From positions 1-64,000 of the forward strand of contig CANHVU010000002.1 of assembly GCA_947464275.1 (NCBI GenBank): a stretch of DNA of 64,000 nucleotides. Reading direction: 5' to 3'. The notes beneath the pieces were generated by a model. That model searched no databases and was not told the DNA's origin. It was given only the letters and a program-made list of their open reading frames with translations. The position numbers and the translations under genes are program-made. Below are positions 36,401-45,027 of this stretch, piece after piece; within the stretch, counting starts at the first letter, position 1, and every line of letters begins with the position of its first letter. The stretch is from Bacteroidota bacterium (GTDB lineage: Bacteria > Bacteroidota > Bacteroidia > UKL13-3).

Positions 36401-39259
36401 GGAGCAGCTCGACCAATGTTAAGATTCCGTTTCTCTCAAAGTAACTTTGTTGTAGGAAAAAGAGATTCAATTATTGTAAGGGTAATTACAAATGGATTTG
36501 CAGGTCCTGAATTAAAAGTAGCTGTTCGTCCAAATGCTTCATCTCCTTATCCAGATTGGTTTACTTACGAAGCATGTTTGAGTGAATATAGAATACCAGG
36601 AAATATTTATAGTTTCCAGTTTGATGCATTTAGTACTGGTGGAGGACAAAATATGATGATTGATAGTATTCAAATATTTGATGATGCGCAAAATCAAGCA
36701 GTAATACCGTCTTCTGCTTCAATTTGTAATATCAATCAACCATTTACTATAAAAATTGCTAATACTGATTCAAGAATCGTTTACAGAGCAATTGAAGTTG
36801 ACGCATTAGGAAACGGTGTGAGAGTTTTAGATAGTGCTTATGGTAACACAAGCGATTTAACATTACGTTTTGCAAATAGACAAACAGACACACTACGTTA
36901 TGTTGTTTCAGCAATTAACTATGGTTCTGGTAGCTACCAACCTGTTGGCTCTATTGTAACTCCTAATTATTGTAGTAACAACTTACCAGGAAATTACATG
37001 GTGTTAATTAATAGATTTAACAGACCAACAACTGCAATAGGTTCGTATATCATTCCTGATTTAACTCCTGGATTATTTAATGGTTCAGTTAATGATGGTG
37101 ACCAATTTAAACCGGATGCTGTTAAAAATGGCAATTCAATTAGATATGAAATTTTGTCTCCAACTGAAGCATTTGATAACAATAGTTATGGTACTGCTTG
37201 GACTTTGCTTAACACTACTATTAAATCAGTTCAAGGTGGAACTTTAGCAACTAATGTTGTGTTCACACCGCCTACTTCATCTACAAATGCTAAAGTTACA
37301 TTTGTACCTACAGCTTTAGAAGGTGACACTACTTTTGTTTTAGCTACTACTTTAAGATTTATAGCTACTAATTGTGATACTACCGTTTATAGATATATTA
37401 AAGTGGCTAATCCTATTCAATACGGATTTTTAACTAGCCCACGTTTAGATACTACTTGTACAGGAACAGCAATTAATTTTGGTGTGGTACAGGGTGATCA
37501 ATCAGGAGGTGTTACTTGGTTATGGGATTTTGGTGATGGAACTCCTATAGCTAATGCATTTAAAAACCCTACTTATACATTTAATAAAGCTGGTCAATAC
37601 AGAGTAAGATTAACAGCTACCTCTCCATTGGGAATTCAAGATACAGTTTCAAGATTGATAACAGTATTGCAAGGCCCAAGTGCTGAATATACCGTTAGTT
37701 CTACATCTATTGTTTGTCAAAATGATTCAACAATTTTTAATGTTGCAACAACTGGTAGCGGATTGAGTTACTTATGGAAGTTTCCAGGTAATATTAGCAG
37801 AACTACTAGCAGAGCTTCATTCTATTTTACTAAAGCTGATACCAACTACGCTGTTAGTTTATCAGTTTCTAATCCAACTAATGGATGTGTTGCTATCAAT
37901 AATAGAGTTTTCCCATCTTATGCAAAACCTAAAGCAAGCTTTACAGTTGCTAGTCATTGCCAAGGTCAATTTATGCCTTACACTGATAGTTCATCAATAT
38001 CAAATACTGATAGATTAGGTTATTTCTGGTCGTTCAGTTCTGGAGAACAACGTCAATCTAATAGCTTCCAAATCAAGTTTCAAAATAGTGGAACTTTTAG
38101 AGTTAGTTTACGTTTAACCTCAGCAGCTGGTTGTCAAGATACAGTTTCTAAATTAGTTACTGTTTATGAAACGCCTAAACCTGATTTTATAGCAAATTCA
38201 GCTTGTACAAACGATTCAGCAACTTTCAATAACCAAACAGTTTACGGTGCGGGTATTCAAAATGCAGGATTTATTTGGGACTTTGGAGATAACAGTGGTG
38301 CTGATTTACGTCAAGACCCTAAACATCGTTATTTAAATAATAATAGCGGAAATGCATTTGTTGTTAAATTAATAGCAAAAAACCAATTGTATGGTTGTCA
38401 AGATTCTGTTTCTAAAAATGTTTCAATTAAATCTGCTCCAGTTGCTGTGGCCGAGTTAGGTGGAACAACAAAAACAGGCATAACATCTGATAAAATTTGT
38501 CAAGGTAATAAAGCTACATTTACTAGTAAGTCTTATTCAAACAGCGGTTCAACAGTTACTTGTAATTGGATATTTGGAACTGGTCAAAATAGTGATTGTA
38601 ATTCATTCAATATTTACGAAAATCCTGGTGTTTATAATTGGAGCTTAACTGCAACTGCTGATGGTTGTCAAGATACTAAATCTGGTACTATTACTGTTTT
38701 AGCCAAACCTGTTATCACTTTTAGTAAACAATCATTTGGAGTAAATCCAGGTAGATTTACAGTTGACAATCGTAAAGTATTTACTCCTTCTGATTTAGCA
38801 ACAGACTTAAATTCTTATTCATGGAATTTCGGTGATATTGATAGTACAACAACTAATCAAAGAATTGCTGACTTTACATACAATAAAAAAGGAACTTATG
38901 TTGTTAGATTGAAAGTTACTACTTCTGAAGGTTGTGTTGTTTCATACACTGATACAGTAAATGTTTTTGCAGGTGTGAGTGCTGGTGAAGAATTGGCTGC
39001 TAAATACAATTTGGTGGCTTATCCAAATCCATTAACTAATAATGCATTTATAAGTTTAAGTTTACTTAAAACTGATGATGTAACAATTACTATTACTGAT
39101 GTATTAGGTAGAGAGATTTCATCAACAAGTTATCTTAATGCTGATGCAGGTAAACATAATTTTGAATTGACTTCAAATAATTTCAATACAGCTGGTACTT
39201 ATTTTGTTAAAGTTAAAATTGGTGATACTGTTATTGTAAAATCATTAGTGAAACAATAA
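30476..39259 (+). CDS. Giant secreted protein with three beta-helix modules, PKD domains and T9SS sorting domain
   Basis: The 2927-residue product has a signal peptide ending NAFAQ. Three homologous modules of about 600 residues follow, starting near residues 37, 626 and 1220. Each begins with a YxINGxxxxP-like entry and SFxNLxxAxxYLNxFG, then right-handed parallel beta-helix repeats rich in Asn and Ile (NNIIGGTIAPGGT-like turns). A linker and a carbohydrate-binding-like segment follow (MNFENGLQGWNTSTLTNGGA near 1905), then about six PKD-type domains over about 2320-2830 (WDFGDGTPIANAFKNPTYTF), and a T9SS type A domain (YNLVAYPNPLTNNAFISLSL). Beta-helix cores often bind or cleave polysaccharide, but no catalytic residues are identified. 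It is flanked by terminators and stands alone. Confidence 0.92.
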   Translation: MKSKFTNFYVKLSLYLTVFIGLSAGNAFAQGFAGGKTYVVNGQVDQVAPIDTFVNLSGAGSAGAITYLNTFGIDVTQPQGLVTILLDQGYTGVEPSPIQVGATTGAGYPNMSSTRPIVLKPKSGLSFTISTTASIAANGSLFRIFGSTDFTIDGSSVTGQRNLTFNIGSSTAITAKVIDLIPASSTFSNRIRNVAIRNCNIVGNSSSTVINTYAGIYFGGSTSTPQNAAIGTNYNISYVNNLIMAVQNGIYHRGFPTTTTAFPSQDTGVNILNNIIGEYVNPINPTNFAGIGGTSTNLSGIYVQTVSNSTISGNVVKNTLPLSIASINPGFAGIRLATDGTPTALDSNIRVVKNTIYNIYSNATGQGVSGIRISLGAHTTSRRLVLANNSISRIAARNGANSISSTGFYTAGILVENNTSNVGLEIFYNSIDLAGDTMMLAANAVSACLATGFTTNGGIELMNNSFSNRYGNSPSNISGFQNYVIAVAANNVNPFSYSNFNNYYSNTFGSGYAFVAGMNRNGVIRNISTLKNYRLYSLSDSNSFAIIPPFKNDSILTIENGVASRLYNRGYGFGTLSLFNKGVSDSIMFRIGDDILGNPRTGLGRFTSIGCHQWNGDSTNLPSVLVAGSTYPINGISNPPTENAPSTGSFRNLAEAITYLNSYGITGNQNNVTLQISPNYQRETTWIPAITDYPGSNNSLGVIIRPQAGHIDTIWSPNDRNAANTSVIRFMGARNVTLDGLTSNSKETRNLTVMFRRLDSNVNSRVIGIVPTDTASQNITIRNINILGNTSNSTISTFAGIYYGHPIIATVPPAVGDTLRTVDNININIINNIIQGVRNGIYVRGSSANPLGTDPTFATTALGVITNSVKNVRIVSNIIGGTIAPGGTIPTTFIGGANDQAGIYMNGIEGVVIDSNIIRNSLPGTATNVLTGFRGIDINELSAKYPNFDVNISRNFIYNLVTAAGQSCIGIRTQFTAVNAIIGGVSTGTRSYFISNNFVSNILSRGSGTNISVLNPTGILIDATPAVSGTNIVTLLNNTINMSGNNYLNANSGITALYLGANIKSGISNLNNIYGVTANRNNAGNMYSVCVLSSTTPFTKNSGFLIPESDFNSYFVSGTNPTLANNIIMATPNAAPTTRTNINAIRSFTGTNIDLNSFNFPTRFVSDTLPDLLSVSGGTRYSTGGSVALIVKDIYGASRNGNINMGAVNYALLNSGLQPNGVYQINGVDNFPLQTNPSVGSFKNLRSAVNYLNAFGTGLSFTGYSPVKLEFSAGYIGETDSFVTPITVFDYPSANQSVPVIVTVAAGRTDTIKFTNFNQAPAANSSLIRISSGRFFGFDGSNNGTNTRDLTIIMPTIMNSSTYKIIDIIGGQSSVFSQSLATTDNFVRNCNLIGNSTTTTNNTFAAIYSGGISATPSNSTGTGLNNNNSFTNNFIGGCDYGIYLRSNGVRGQGDLNTVITDNVIGGNIAPGGTQVTNYFGGINNAAGIFCVGQTLANISRNKIQNNIVGFSNPRGIELGTVVGNTVLDSANIIDGNIINNIGSTVAGSSAYGIYINFGTDRTNTVNSTKIHNNMISKIFGQGGTTITTGICGIAIDASATINDPNISINFNSINLGTANTLVSNGRSACLAIAPRFVYDFTNTTILQYGFKMLNNLFSNKLGGVNASTNVRSRAVSVGSSLSPFTLSDNNNYFSNATNAINGLIVANDSTTTPVTYNTWDSIYRYTGGDLFSSNLTAPFINDTNLFIPASTASIVFGRAVPIMGITTDVILNNRNNIAPTLGAHEYAGGTAIDSIVPRILPMNSITCMNSIFNQLSFIIEDKNYIGDALTYRINGGATFNISGVDGGLTSAGYRIRTFTFPSSAFASGGVIEYKITANDIIGNSGVYPYNKPWDTLMTGLSTFPYTMNFENGLQGWNTSTLTNGGAWNVGAFGSNANPSHATENGIKCALFPSSTLPAGASARLLSPCFNIAAMGGAARPMLRFRFSQSNFVVGKRDSIIVRVITNGFAGPELKVAVRPNASSPYPDWFTYEACLSEYRIPGNIYSFQFDAFSTGGGQNMMIDSIQIFDDAQNQAVIPSSASICNINQPFTIKIANTDSRIVYRAIEVDALGNGVRVLDSAYGNTSDLTLRFANRQTDTLRYVVSAINYGSGSYQPVGSIVTPNYCSNNLPGNYMVLINRFNRPTTAIGSYIIPDLTPGLFNGSVNDGDQFKPDAVKNGNSIRYEILSPTEAFDNNSYGTAWTLLNTTIKSVQGGTLATNVVFTPPTSSTNAKVTFVPTALEGDTTFVLATTLRFIATNCDTTVYRYIKVANPIQYGFLTSPRLDTTCTGTAINFGVVQGDQSGGVTWLWDFGDGTPIANAFKNPTYTFNKAGQYRVRLTATSPLGIQDTVSRLITVLQGPSAEYTVSSTSIVCQNDSTIFNVATTGSGLSYLWKFPGNISRTTSRASFYFTKADTNYAVSLSVSNPTNGCVAINNRVFPSYAKPKASFTVASHCQGQFMPYTDSSSISNTDRLGYFWSFSSGEQRQSNSFQIKFQNSGTFRVSLRLTSAAGCQDTVSKLVTVYETPKPDFIANSACTNDSATFNNQTVYGAGIQNAGFIWDFGDNSGADLRQDPKHRYLNNNSGNAFVVKLIAKNQLYGCQDSVSKNVSIKSAPVAVAELGGTTKTGITSDKICQGNKATFTSKSYSNSGSTVTCNWIFGTGQNSDCNSFNIYENPGVYNWSLTATADGCQDTKSGTITVLAKPVITFSKQSFGVNPGRFTVDNRKVFTPSDLATDLNSYSWNFGDIDSTTTNQRIADFTYNKKGTYVVRLKVTTSEGCVVSYTDTVNVFAGVSAGEELAAKYNLVAYPNPLTNNAFISLSLLKTDDVTITITDVLGREISSTSYLNADAGKHNFELTSNNFNTAGTYFVKVKIGDTVIVKSLVKQ

Positions 39260-39279
39260 ATAATGTTAATTAAATTTTC

Positions 39280-39310
39280 AAACCCTCAAGAACATTGTTC
39301 TTGGGGGTTT
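39280..39310 (+). terminator. Terminator after the giant T9SS protein gene
   Basis: AAACCCTCAAGAACA pairs with TGTTCTTGGGGGTTT around a single-base centre, with one wobble pair. It lies 20 bases after the stop. An ATG-like start at 39295 falls within this stem, which argues against truA beginning there. Confidence 0.82.
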
Positions 39311-39312
39311 GT

Positions 39313-39320
39313 TATTTTTG
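39313..39320 (+). promoter_or_regulatory. Possible truA promoter, -7 element
   Basis: TATTTTTG matches TAnnTTTG. It ends four bases before the ATG at 39325, predicting a leaderless or nearly leaderless mRNA. A TTG at 39295-39297 is somewhat close for a -33 element. Confidence 0.4.
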
Positions 39321-39324
39321 TGGC

Positions 39325-40059
39325 ATGAGCATAAAAAAATACGCGATAGAAATAGCTTATAAAGGAACCGATTTTCATGGTTGGCAAAAACAAATGAATG
39401 CCCACTCAGTTCAGGGTATGCTTGATGAAAAATTAAGTGTTATTCTAAGACAGTCAATAGAAACTTTGGGCTGCGGAAGGACTGATACTGGTGTGCATGC
39501 AAAACAGTTCATTGCACACTTTGAGGCTGAATTGAATATTTCATTAGAACAACTTATTTATAAATTAAATAGACTTTTACCTACTAGCATTGCATGTTTT
39601 AATATTTGGCAAGTTGAAGATACTTTTAATGCACGTTTTGATGCTAAATGGCGCGAATATGAATATGTTATTACTACCAAACATAACCCTTTTATAGTTG
39701 ATACCAGTTGGCTGTATCAACTTCCATTAAATATTGACCTAATGAATGATGCGTGCGAGTTATTACTTAAACATAACAATTTTGAATGTTTTAGTAAAGT
39801 CCATACACAAGTAAATAATTTTAATTGTAATTTATATATTGCCAATTGGAGAAAAGAAAATGAACTAATCATTTTCACTATAAGAGCTAATCGCTTTTTA
39901 AGAAATATGGTAAGGGCTATTGTTGGAACATTAATAGCAATAGGTAGAGAAGAAATTAAAGTAATTGATTTATTGGAAATCCTAGAAAGTAGAAATCGTT
40001 CTAAAGCTGGAGTTTCAGTACCTGCACATGGATTATTTTTAACTAAGGTTCAATATTAA
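39325..40059 (+). CDS. truA: tRNA pseudouridine(38-40) synthase TruA
   Basis: TruA modifies U38, U39 and U40 in the anticodon stem of many tRNAs. The product from ATG 39325 is 244 residues. The frame is open to 39295, but that region overlaps the upstream terminator, and MSIKKYAIEIAYKGTDFHGW is the natural start. The catalytic Asp is Asp54 in GCGRTDTGVHAKQ. FNARFDAKWREYEYVI and RFLRNMVRAIVGTLI are further family motifs. The last four bases overlap the convergent SPOR gene. Confidence 0.97.
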   Translation: MSIKKYAIEIAYKGTDFHGWQKQMNAHSVQGMLDEKLSVILRQSIETLGCGRTDTGVHAKQFIAHFEAELNISLEQLIYKLNRLLPTSIACFNIWQVEDTFNARFDAKWREYEYVITTKHNPFIVDTSWLYQLPLNIDLMNDACELLLKHNNFECFSKVHTQVNNFNCNLYIANWRKENELIIFTIRANRFLRNMVRAIVGTLIAIGREEIKVIDLLEILESRNRSKAGVSVPAHGLFLTKVQY

Positions 40060-40460
40060 AGTTTTGGTAAATTTATTTTATCAGCAATAATTATACATTC
40101 ATTAAATTCACCCTTGATCTTATTATAAAATAACTTGGCTTCTAATTTTGTTCTAAAATCACCAATTCTTATTTTAAAATAAGGTTGGTGATATGCTAGA
40201 TACGCTGTTTGATCAGGATATAGTTTTAAAAATTTAGTTTTAATATTATTTGCATTAGTTCTTTCATTACCTGAAAAAAGTTGTATTCTATACCCATTAA
40301 TAGTTTGGTTAATTGTATTTTCTCTGTTTTTTTTGTCTATGATACTATCTAGGTATATGATTTCACCTTTTATTTTAACAGAACCTATTTTAGTTTGAGC
40401 TTTAATGTTTAGGTTCAAACACACATTAATAATTAAAAAAATAATAAATTTAACTTTCAT
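40056..40460 (-). CDS. Exported SPOR-domain protein
   Basis: The 134-residue product has an N-terminal signal (hydrophobic, ending LNIKAQ) and a C-terminal SPOR domain of about 75 residues: INGYRIQLFSGNERTNANNI, then PYFKIRIGDFRTKLEAKLFY, then GEFNECIIIAD. SPOR domains bind denuded peptidoglycan, often at division sites. Most of this protein is the SPOR domain itself. It lies six bases downstream of deoC and is probably co-transcribed with it. Confidence 0.88.
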   Translation of the reverse strand: MKVKFIIFLIINVCLNLNIKAQTKIGSVKIKGEIIYLDSIIDKKNRENTINQTINGYRIQLFSGNERTNANNIKTKFLKLYPDQTAYLAYHQPYFKIRIGDFRTKLEAKLFYNKIKGEFNECIIIADKINLPKL

Positions 40461-40466
40461 ATTTGA

Positions 40467-41111
40467 TTAGGATAATAAATCAATTCCATTTGATGTACCA
40501 ATAATATCCGCACCTGCAGCAATTAAATCTAATGCTTGTTTTTGAGTTTTAATACCACCTGCAGCTTTTATTTTAATTTTGGCTGGTAATTCCCCCCTCA
40601 TAAGTTTTATTGTTTTGGGGTCAGCGCCTTTACTAGCATAACCAGTTGATGTTTTTACAAAATCTACTTCACAATCAATACATATTTTACAAGCCCTTAA
40701 AATCTCTTCGTCAGTTAAATAAGCGGTTTCTATAATGACTTTTACTTTCTTATTTTGTAAATGGCAAACTGTTACTACAGATTGTATGTCGTTTTGTACC
40801 GTTTGAATATCATCACTTTTAAATGCTGCAATATTCATTACCATATCTATTTCATCAGCTCCACTTATTAGGGCTTTTTTTGCTTCTTCTACCTTTGCTC
40901 CAACAGTTGAATAGCCTAGTGGAAAACCAGCAACTGTTACTAATTTAATAGGTTTTTTACCAATTGTTTTTTTTGCCAATTGTACATAATATGGCGATAC
41001 GCAAACTCCATAAAATCCATGCTCAATAGCTTCATTGCACAATTGTATAATATCTTCTTTTGTACAATCAGGTTTTAGATTAGTATGTTCTATATATTTT
41101 GCTAATTCCAT
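40467..41111 (-). CDS. deoC: Deoxyribose-phosphate aldolase
   Basis: DeoC splits 2-deoxyribose 5-phosphate into glyceraldehyde 3-phosphate and acetaldehyde in nucleoside breakdown. The 214-residue length fits the short bacterial form. Seen: YIEHTNLKPDCTKEDI at the start, TVAGFPLGYS near residue 62, ADEIDMVMNIAAFKS, the Schiff-base lysine (about residue 153) in VDFVKTSTGYASKGADPKTI, and the phosphate loop KIKAAGGIKT. It is downstream of secA with a hairpin between. Confidence 0.97.
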   Translation of the reverse strand: MELAKYIEHTNLKPDCTKEDIIQLCNEAIEHGFYGVCVSPYYVQLAKKTIGKKPIKLVTVAGFPLGYSTVGAKVEEAKKALISGADEIDMVMNIAAFKSDDIQTVQNDIQSVVTVCHLQNKKVKVIIETAYLTDEEILRACKICIDCEVDFVKTSTGYASKGADPKTIKLMRGELPAKIKIKAAGGIKTQKQALDLIAAGADIIGTSNGIDLLS

Positions 41112-41127
41112 TTATAGTATTTAAAAT

Positions 41128-41161
41128 TTGTCTTGAAAGCAATTTTATACCTTCAAGACAA
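41128..41161 (-). terminator. Hairpin between secA and deoC
   Basis: TTGTCTTGAA and TTCAAGACAA form a perfect 10-bp stem with a 14-base loop. It lies 17 bases after the secA stop. The T-run after it on the minus strand is weak, so termination may be partial. Confidence 0.5.
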
Positions 41162-41177
41162 TGTAACATTTTAATAA

Positions 41178-44100
41178 TTAAATTGCCTCTTTGCCGTGGC
41201 ATTGCTTAAACTTCTTACCACTACCACAAGGGCATAAATCGTTTCTTCCAATTTTATTGTCAACAAATACTTGTTGCTGTTTTGGTTTGTCGCTTACACT
41301 TTGACCTGCTTCAATAGCTCTTTGTTGGGCCTCCGATAAATCATCTGTTCTGCTTGTTTGAAGTTTTGGAGCAGGCTCTTTTCTTGGCATTTGGCTAGTA
41401 GTAGAAATATTATTGTTGTTATTAACCATAATATGGCCTTTAAATAACATTCCTAAAACTTCTCTATTAATTCGGCTAAGTAAGCCTTTGAATAAGTTAA
41501 ACGATTCTAATTTGTAAATCAATAATGGATCCTTTTGTTCAAATACAGCATTTTGTGATGATTGTTTTAATTCATCCATTTCGCGTAAATGTTCTTTCCA
41601 TTCATCATCAATAATCCAAAGTGTGGCAAATTTTTCGAATATTTTGGCTACTTCTTTACCTTGGTTTGCTACTGCATTTTTAATATTAATAGGTAATTGA
41701 ATATTGCGCAAACCATCAGTAATCGGAACTACAATCATTTCATGGTCTTGAACATTATTATTGGTATTTATGTCGTTAAATACCGGATATGCCTGAGCCG
41801 ACATGTGACTTACTTTGTTTTTGTAGTGTTCGCTTAACTCGTGCATAAATGCTTCAACCACTACCTCTGTTTTACCAGAAAATTCATCTTCAGTTAACTG
41901 AGGCTCGTAAGCCAATAAGCGTAAAACTTCTATTTTAAATTCTTGGAAGTTTTTTAAGTCTTGATAAGTTTCAACCAATTCGTAACACAAATCGTGTAAC
42001 ATATTGCTTAAATCTAATTCCAATTTATCGCCATAAAGGGCATTTCTACGTTTGGAGTAAATCACTTCTCGTTGCGAGTTCATTACGTCATCGTATTCTA
42101 ACAAACGTTTACGAACGCCAAAATTATTTTGCTCAACTTTACGTTGTGCGTTTTCAATATTTTTGGTAATCATAGAGTGCTCAATGTTTTCGCCCTCTTT
42201 CATACCTAATCTATCCATTACTTTAGCAATACGCTCGCTACCAAATAAGCGCATTAAATCATCTTCCAAACTAATATAGAAACGAGATGAACCAGGATCA
42301 CCTTGGCGACCAGCACGTCCACGTAACTGTCTATCAACCCTACGCGATTCATGACGTTCAGTACCTATAATTGCTAAACCTCCAGCATCTTTTACACCTT
42401 CTCCAAGTTTTATATCCGTTCCCCTTCCAGCCATATTGGTTGCAATGGTAACTGCTCCTTTTTGTCCGGCTTCAGCAATAACTTCTGCCTCGCGTTGATT
42501 TTGTTTTGCGTTTAACACATTGTGTTTAATTTTACGCATGGTTAGCATACGGCTTAATAATTCCGATACTTCAACCGAAGTGGTACCAACCAATGTTGGT
42601 CTGCCAGATTCTGATAGTTTTACTACATCGTCAATTACAGCATTGTATTTTTCGCGTTTTGTTTTGTAAATGATATCGTTTTCATCTTTACGTGCAATAG
42701 GACGATTTGAAGGAATAACTACTACATCCAATTTGTAAATTTCCCATAACTCACCTGCTTCAGTTTCTGCAGTACCCGTCATACCACACAATTTATGGTA
42801 CATTCTAAAGAAATTTTGTAGAGTTACTGTTGCATAAGTTTGTGTTGCAGCTTCTACTTTTACATTTTCCTTAGCCTCTAATGCTTGGTGCAATCCATCG
42901 CTGTATCTGCGGCCATCTAACACACGACCAGTTTGTTCATCTACAATTTTTACTTTTCCGTCCGATATAATGTATTCCACATCTCTATCAAACATACAAT
43001 AAGCTTTAAGTAATTGATTAACAGTATGAATACGTTCAGATTTTATTGAAAAATCGAGTAATAGTTGTTCTTTTTCTGCTAATCTTTGCTCAGTGGTTAA
43101 ATCAGTTTTATTTTCTATTTGAGCAATAGCTGAGCCTACATCAGGAATAATAAAGAATTGTGAATCTTCGCCACTTGCAGTAATTAATTCAGCTCCTTTT
43201 TCTGTTAAATCTATAGAGTTAACTTTTTCGTCAATGGTAAAGAATAAATCAGCATCAACCTTATGCATTTCCTTTTGTTGGTCTTGCAAATAAAAGCTTT
43301 CTGTTTTTGTTAATACTTGTTTTATGCCTTGTTCACCTAAATATTTAATTAAGGCAGTATTTTTTGGCATGGCTCTATGTGCTTGTAATAATTTAAAGCC
43401 ACCATTTTTTTCATCGCCTGCGGCAATTAATTTTTTAGCATCTGCCAGCACGTTGTTAAATACTTGTTTTTGAGCATTTACCAAACGTTCTATACGAGGT
43501 TTTAAAGCAAAAAACTCTTGCTCATCGCCTTTAGGTACAGGTCCTGAAATAATTAATGGTGTTCTAGCATCATCAACTAAAACTGAATCTACCTCATCCA
43601 CCATTGCAAAATGGTGTTTGCGTTGAACCAATTCCTCTTTATCACGCGCCATATTATCGCGCAGGTAATCAAAACCAAATTCGTTATTGGTTCCGTAAGT
43701 TATATCAGCTAAATAAGCTTGGCGTCTTGCTTCAGAGTTTGGCTCGTGGTAATCAATACAATCTACCTTCAATCCATGAAATTCGAATAATGGAGCATTC
43801 CATTCACTATCTCTTCGTGCCAAATAATCGTTAACTGTAACTAAGTGAACACCCTCTCCAGCTAGCGCATTTAAATAGGCAGGTAATGTTGAAACCAAGG
43901 TTTTACCTTCACCAGTTCCCATTTCCGAAATTTTACCGCTGTGTAAAACGATACCACCAATTAGCTGCACATCGTAATGAACCATGTTCCATACCACCGT
44001 ATTTCCCGCTGCATCCCAAGTGTTCGCATAAATAGCCTTATCTCCATCAATGGTCACAGGTTTTTTAGGCTTTGTTTTTGCTGCCAAATCACGGTCAAAT

Positions 44101-44501
44101 TGACTAGCAGTAACCACCAATTGTTTATTTTCTGTTAGTCTACGTGCGGTTTCTTTTACCACTGCAAATGCTTGAGGCAATATTTCATTCAACGCTTTTT
44201 CAATTTGTTCATCGCGTTGCTTTCTTAACTTATCTACCTCTTTAAATATATCATCTTTTCCTTGTAAATCAATTCCTTCAACTTCGGTTTCTTTTAACAA
44301 TTCCGCTATGCTGTTATCGATAGTAGCTAATTCAGATTTTATATACTCTTTAAATTCAGCTGTTTTGTTTCTAAGCTCGTCATCAGTTATGTTTTGTAAT
44401 TTAGCGAACTCAAGTTTAATTTGTTCTACAATGGGGTAAATTGGTTTTAAATCTCTATCTGATTTGTTTCCAAATAGTTTTTTTAACAGGGAATTTAACA
44501 T
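41178..44501 (-). CDS. secA: Preprotein translocase ATPase SecA
   Basis: SecA drives Sec-dependent export through SecYEG. The product is 1107 residues, the long form usual in Bacteroidota. Seen: the Walker A loop in SEMGTGEGKTLVSTLPAYLN near residue 190, VDEVDSVLVDDARTPLIISG, the helicase motif VTIATNMAGRGTDIKLGEGV and RQLRGRAGRQGDPGSSRFYI, and a C-terminal zinc site in GRNDLCPCGSGKKFKQCHGK. It lies downstream of the rplU-rpmA unit but behind a strong terminator, so it needs its own promoter. Sec is also the expected inner-membrane route for most of the T9SS cargo in this window. Confidence 0.99.
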   Translation of the reverse strand: MLNSLLKKLFGNKSDRDLKPIYPIVEQIKLEFAKLQNITDDELRNKTAEFKEYIKSELATIDNSIAELLKETEVEGIDLQGKDDIFKEVDKLRKQRDEQIEKALNEILPQAFAVVKETARRLTENKQLVVTASQFDRDLAAKTKPKKPVTIDGDKAIYANTWDAAGNTVVWNMVHYDVQLIGGIVLHSGKISEMGTGEGKTLVSTLPAYLNALAGEGVHLVTVNDYLARRDSEWNAPLFEFHGLKVDCIDYHEPNSEARRQAYLADITYGTNNEFGFDYLRDNMARDKEELVQRKHHFAMVDEVDSVLVDDARTPLIISGPVPKGDEQEFFALKPRIERLVNAQKQVFNNVLADAKKLIAAGDEKNGGFKLLQAHRAMPKNTALIKYLGEQGIKQVLTKTESFYLQDQQKEMHKVDADLFFTIDEKVNSIDLTEKGAELITASGEDSQFFIIPDVGSAIAQIENKTDLTTEQRLAEKEQLLLDFSIKSERIHTVNQLLKAYCMFDRDVEYIISDGKVKIVDEQTGRVLDGRRYSDGLHQALEAKENVKVEAATQTYATVTLQNFFRMYHKLCGMTGTAETEAGELWEIYKLDVVVIPSNRPIARKDENDIIYKTKREKYNAVIDDVVKLSESGRPTLVGTTSVEVSELLSRMLTMRKIKHNVLNAKQNQREAEVIAEAGQKGAVTIATNMAGRGTDIKLGEGVKDAGGLAIIGTERHESRRVDRQLRGRAGRQGDPGSSRFYISLEDDLMRLFGSERIAKVMDRLGMKEGENIEHSMITKNIENAQRKVEQNNFGVRKRLLEYDDVMNSQREVIYSKRRNALYGDKLELDLSNMLHDLCYELVETYQDLKNFQEFKIEVLRLLAYEPQLTEDEFSGKTEVVVEAFMHELSEHYKNKVSHMSAQAYPVFNDINTNNNVQDHEMIVVPITDGLRNIQLPINIKNAVANQGKEVAKIFEKFATLWIIDDEWKEHLREMDELKQSSQNAVFEQKDPLLIYKLESFNLFKGLLSRINREVLGMLFKGHIMVNNNNNISTTSQMPRKEPAPKLQTSRTDDLSEAQQRAIEAGQSVSDKPKQQQVFVDNKIGRNDLCPCGSGKKFKQCHGKEAI

Positions 44502-44655
44502 ATAAAAAGTCGATATTTTTTTAGTAAATAATATTTTGCAAATTAATAAATTTAAAGCATCAATTTGCTACTAAATTATTAAGCAATTCAGTTATTGCGA
44601 AAATTAAACCAAGTGTCAATTGTTGACTATTTGGCTTGTTTTTTTGTTTGAAATT

Positions 44656-44693
44656 AAAAAAGCCCGATTTCAATTTTGAAATCGGGCTTTTTT
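44656..44693 (-). terminator. Terminator after rpmA
   Basis: An 18-base perfect stem (AAAAAAGCCCGATTTCAA and complement) has a 2-base loop and ends in a T-run on both strands. It lies between rpmA and secA. Confidence 0.92.
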
Positions 44694-44712
44694 ATTGAAA
44701 TAATTTTTTAAA

Positions 44713-44994
44713 TTATGCTTCAGCAGTTTCAGCTTTAGGAGCTAAAGGTAATACTGATACATAACTACGATCGTTCGCTTTTTTGCGGAAAACAACTGTT
44801 CCATCAATTAAAGCAAATAATGTATGGTCTTTTCCAATTCCAACATTATCGCCTGGGTGATGTTTAGTTCCACGTTGACGGATAATGATATTACCAGCAT
44901 CAGCGCGTTGTCCACCAAAAATTTTAACGCCTAAACGTTTACTATGCGATTCTCTACCGTTTTTTGAACTTCCGACACCTTTCTTGTGAGCCAT
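44713..44994 (-). CDS. rpmA: 50S ribosomal protein L27
   Basis: The 93-residue L27 lies at the peptidyl transferase centre of the 50S subunit. Seen: [20 protein letters not shown] and [20 protein letters not shown], then [20 protein letters not shown]. The last ten or so residues ([10 protein letters not shown]) form a short extension. It follows rplU by 33 bases, the usual gene order. Confidence 0.99.
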   Translation of the reverse strand: MAHKKGVGSSKNGRESHSKRLGVKIFGGQRADAGNIIIRQRGTKHHPGDNVGIGKDHTLFALIDGTVVFRKKANDRSYVSVLPLAPKAETAEA

Positions 44995-45027
44995 GGTATT
45001 TTAAATTTTTTTTAGTTAAACAATAAA

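Noticed and set aside
39295-39324. Upstream start for truA giving ten extra residues
   Set aside because: The extra codons lie in the terminator hairpin of the preceding gene and the added residues are not part of the TruA family.
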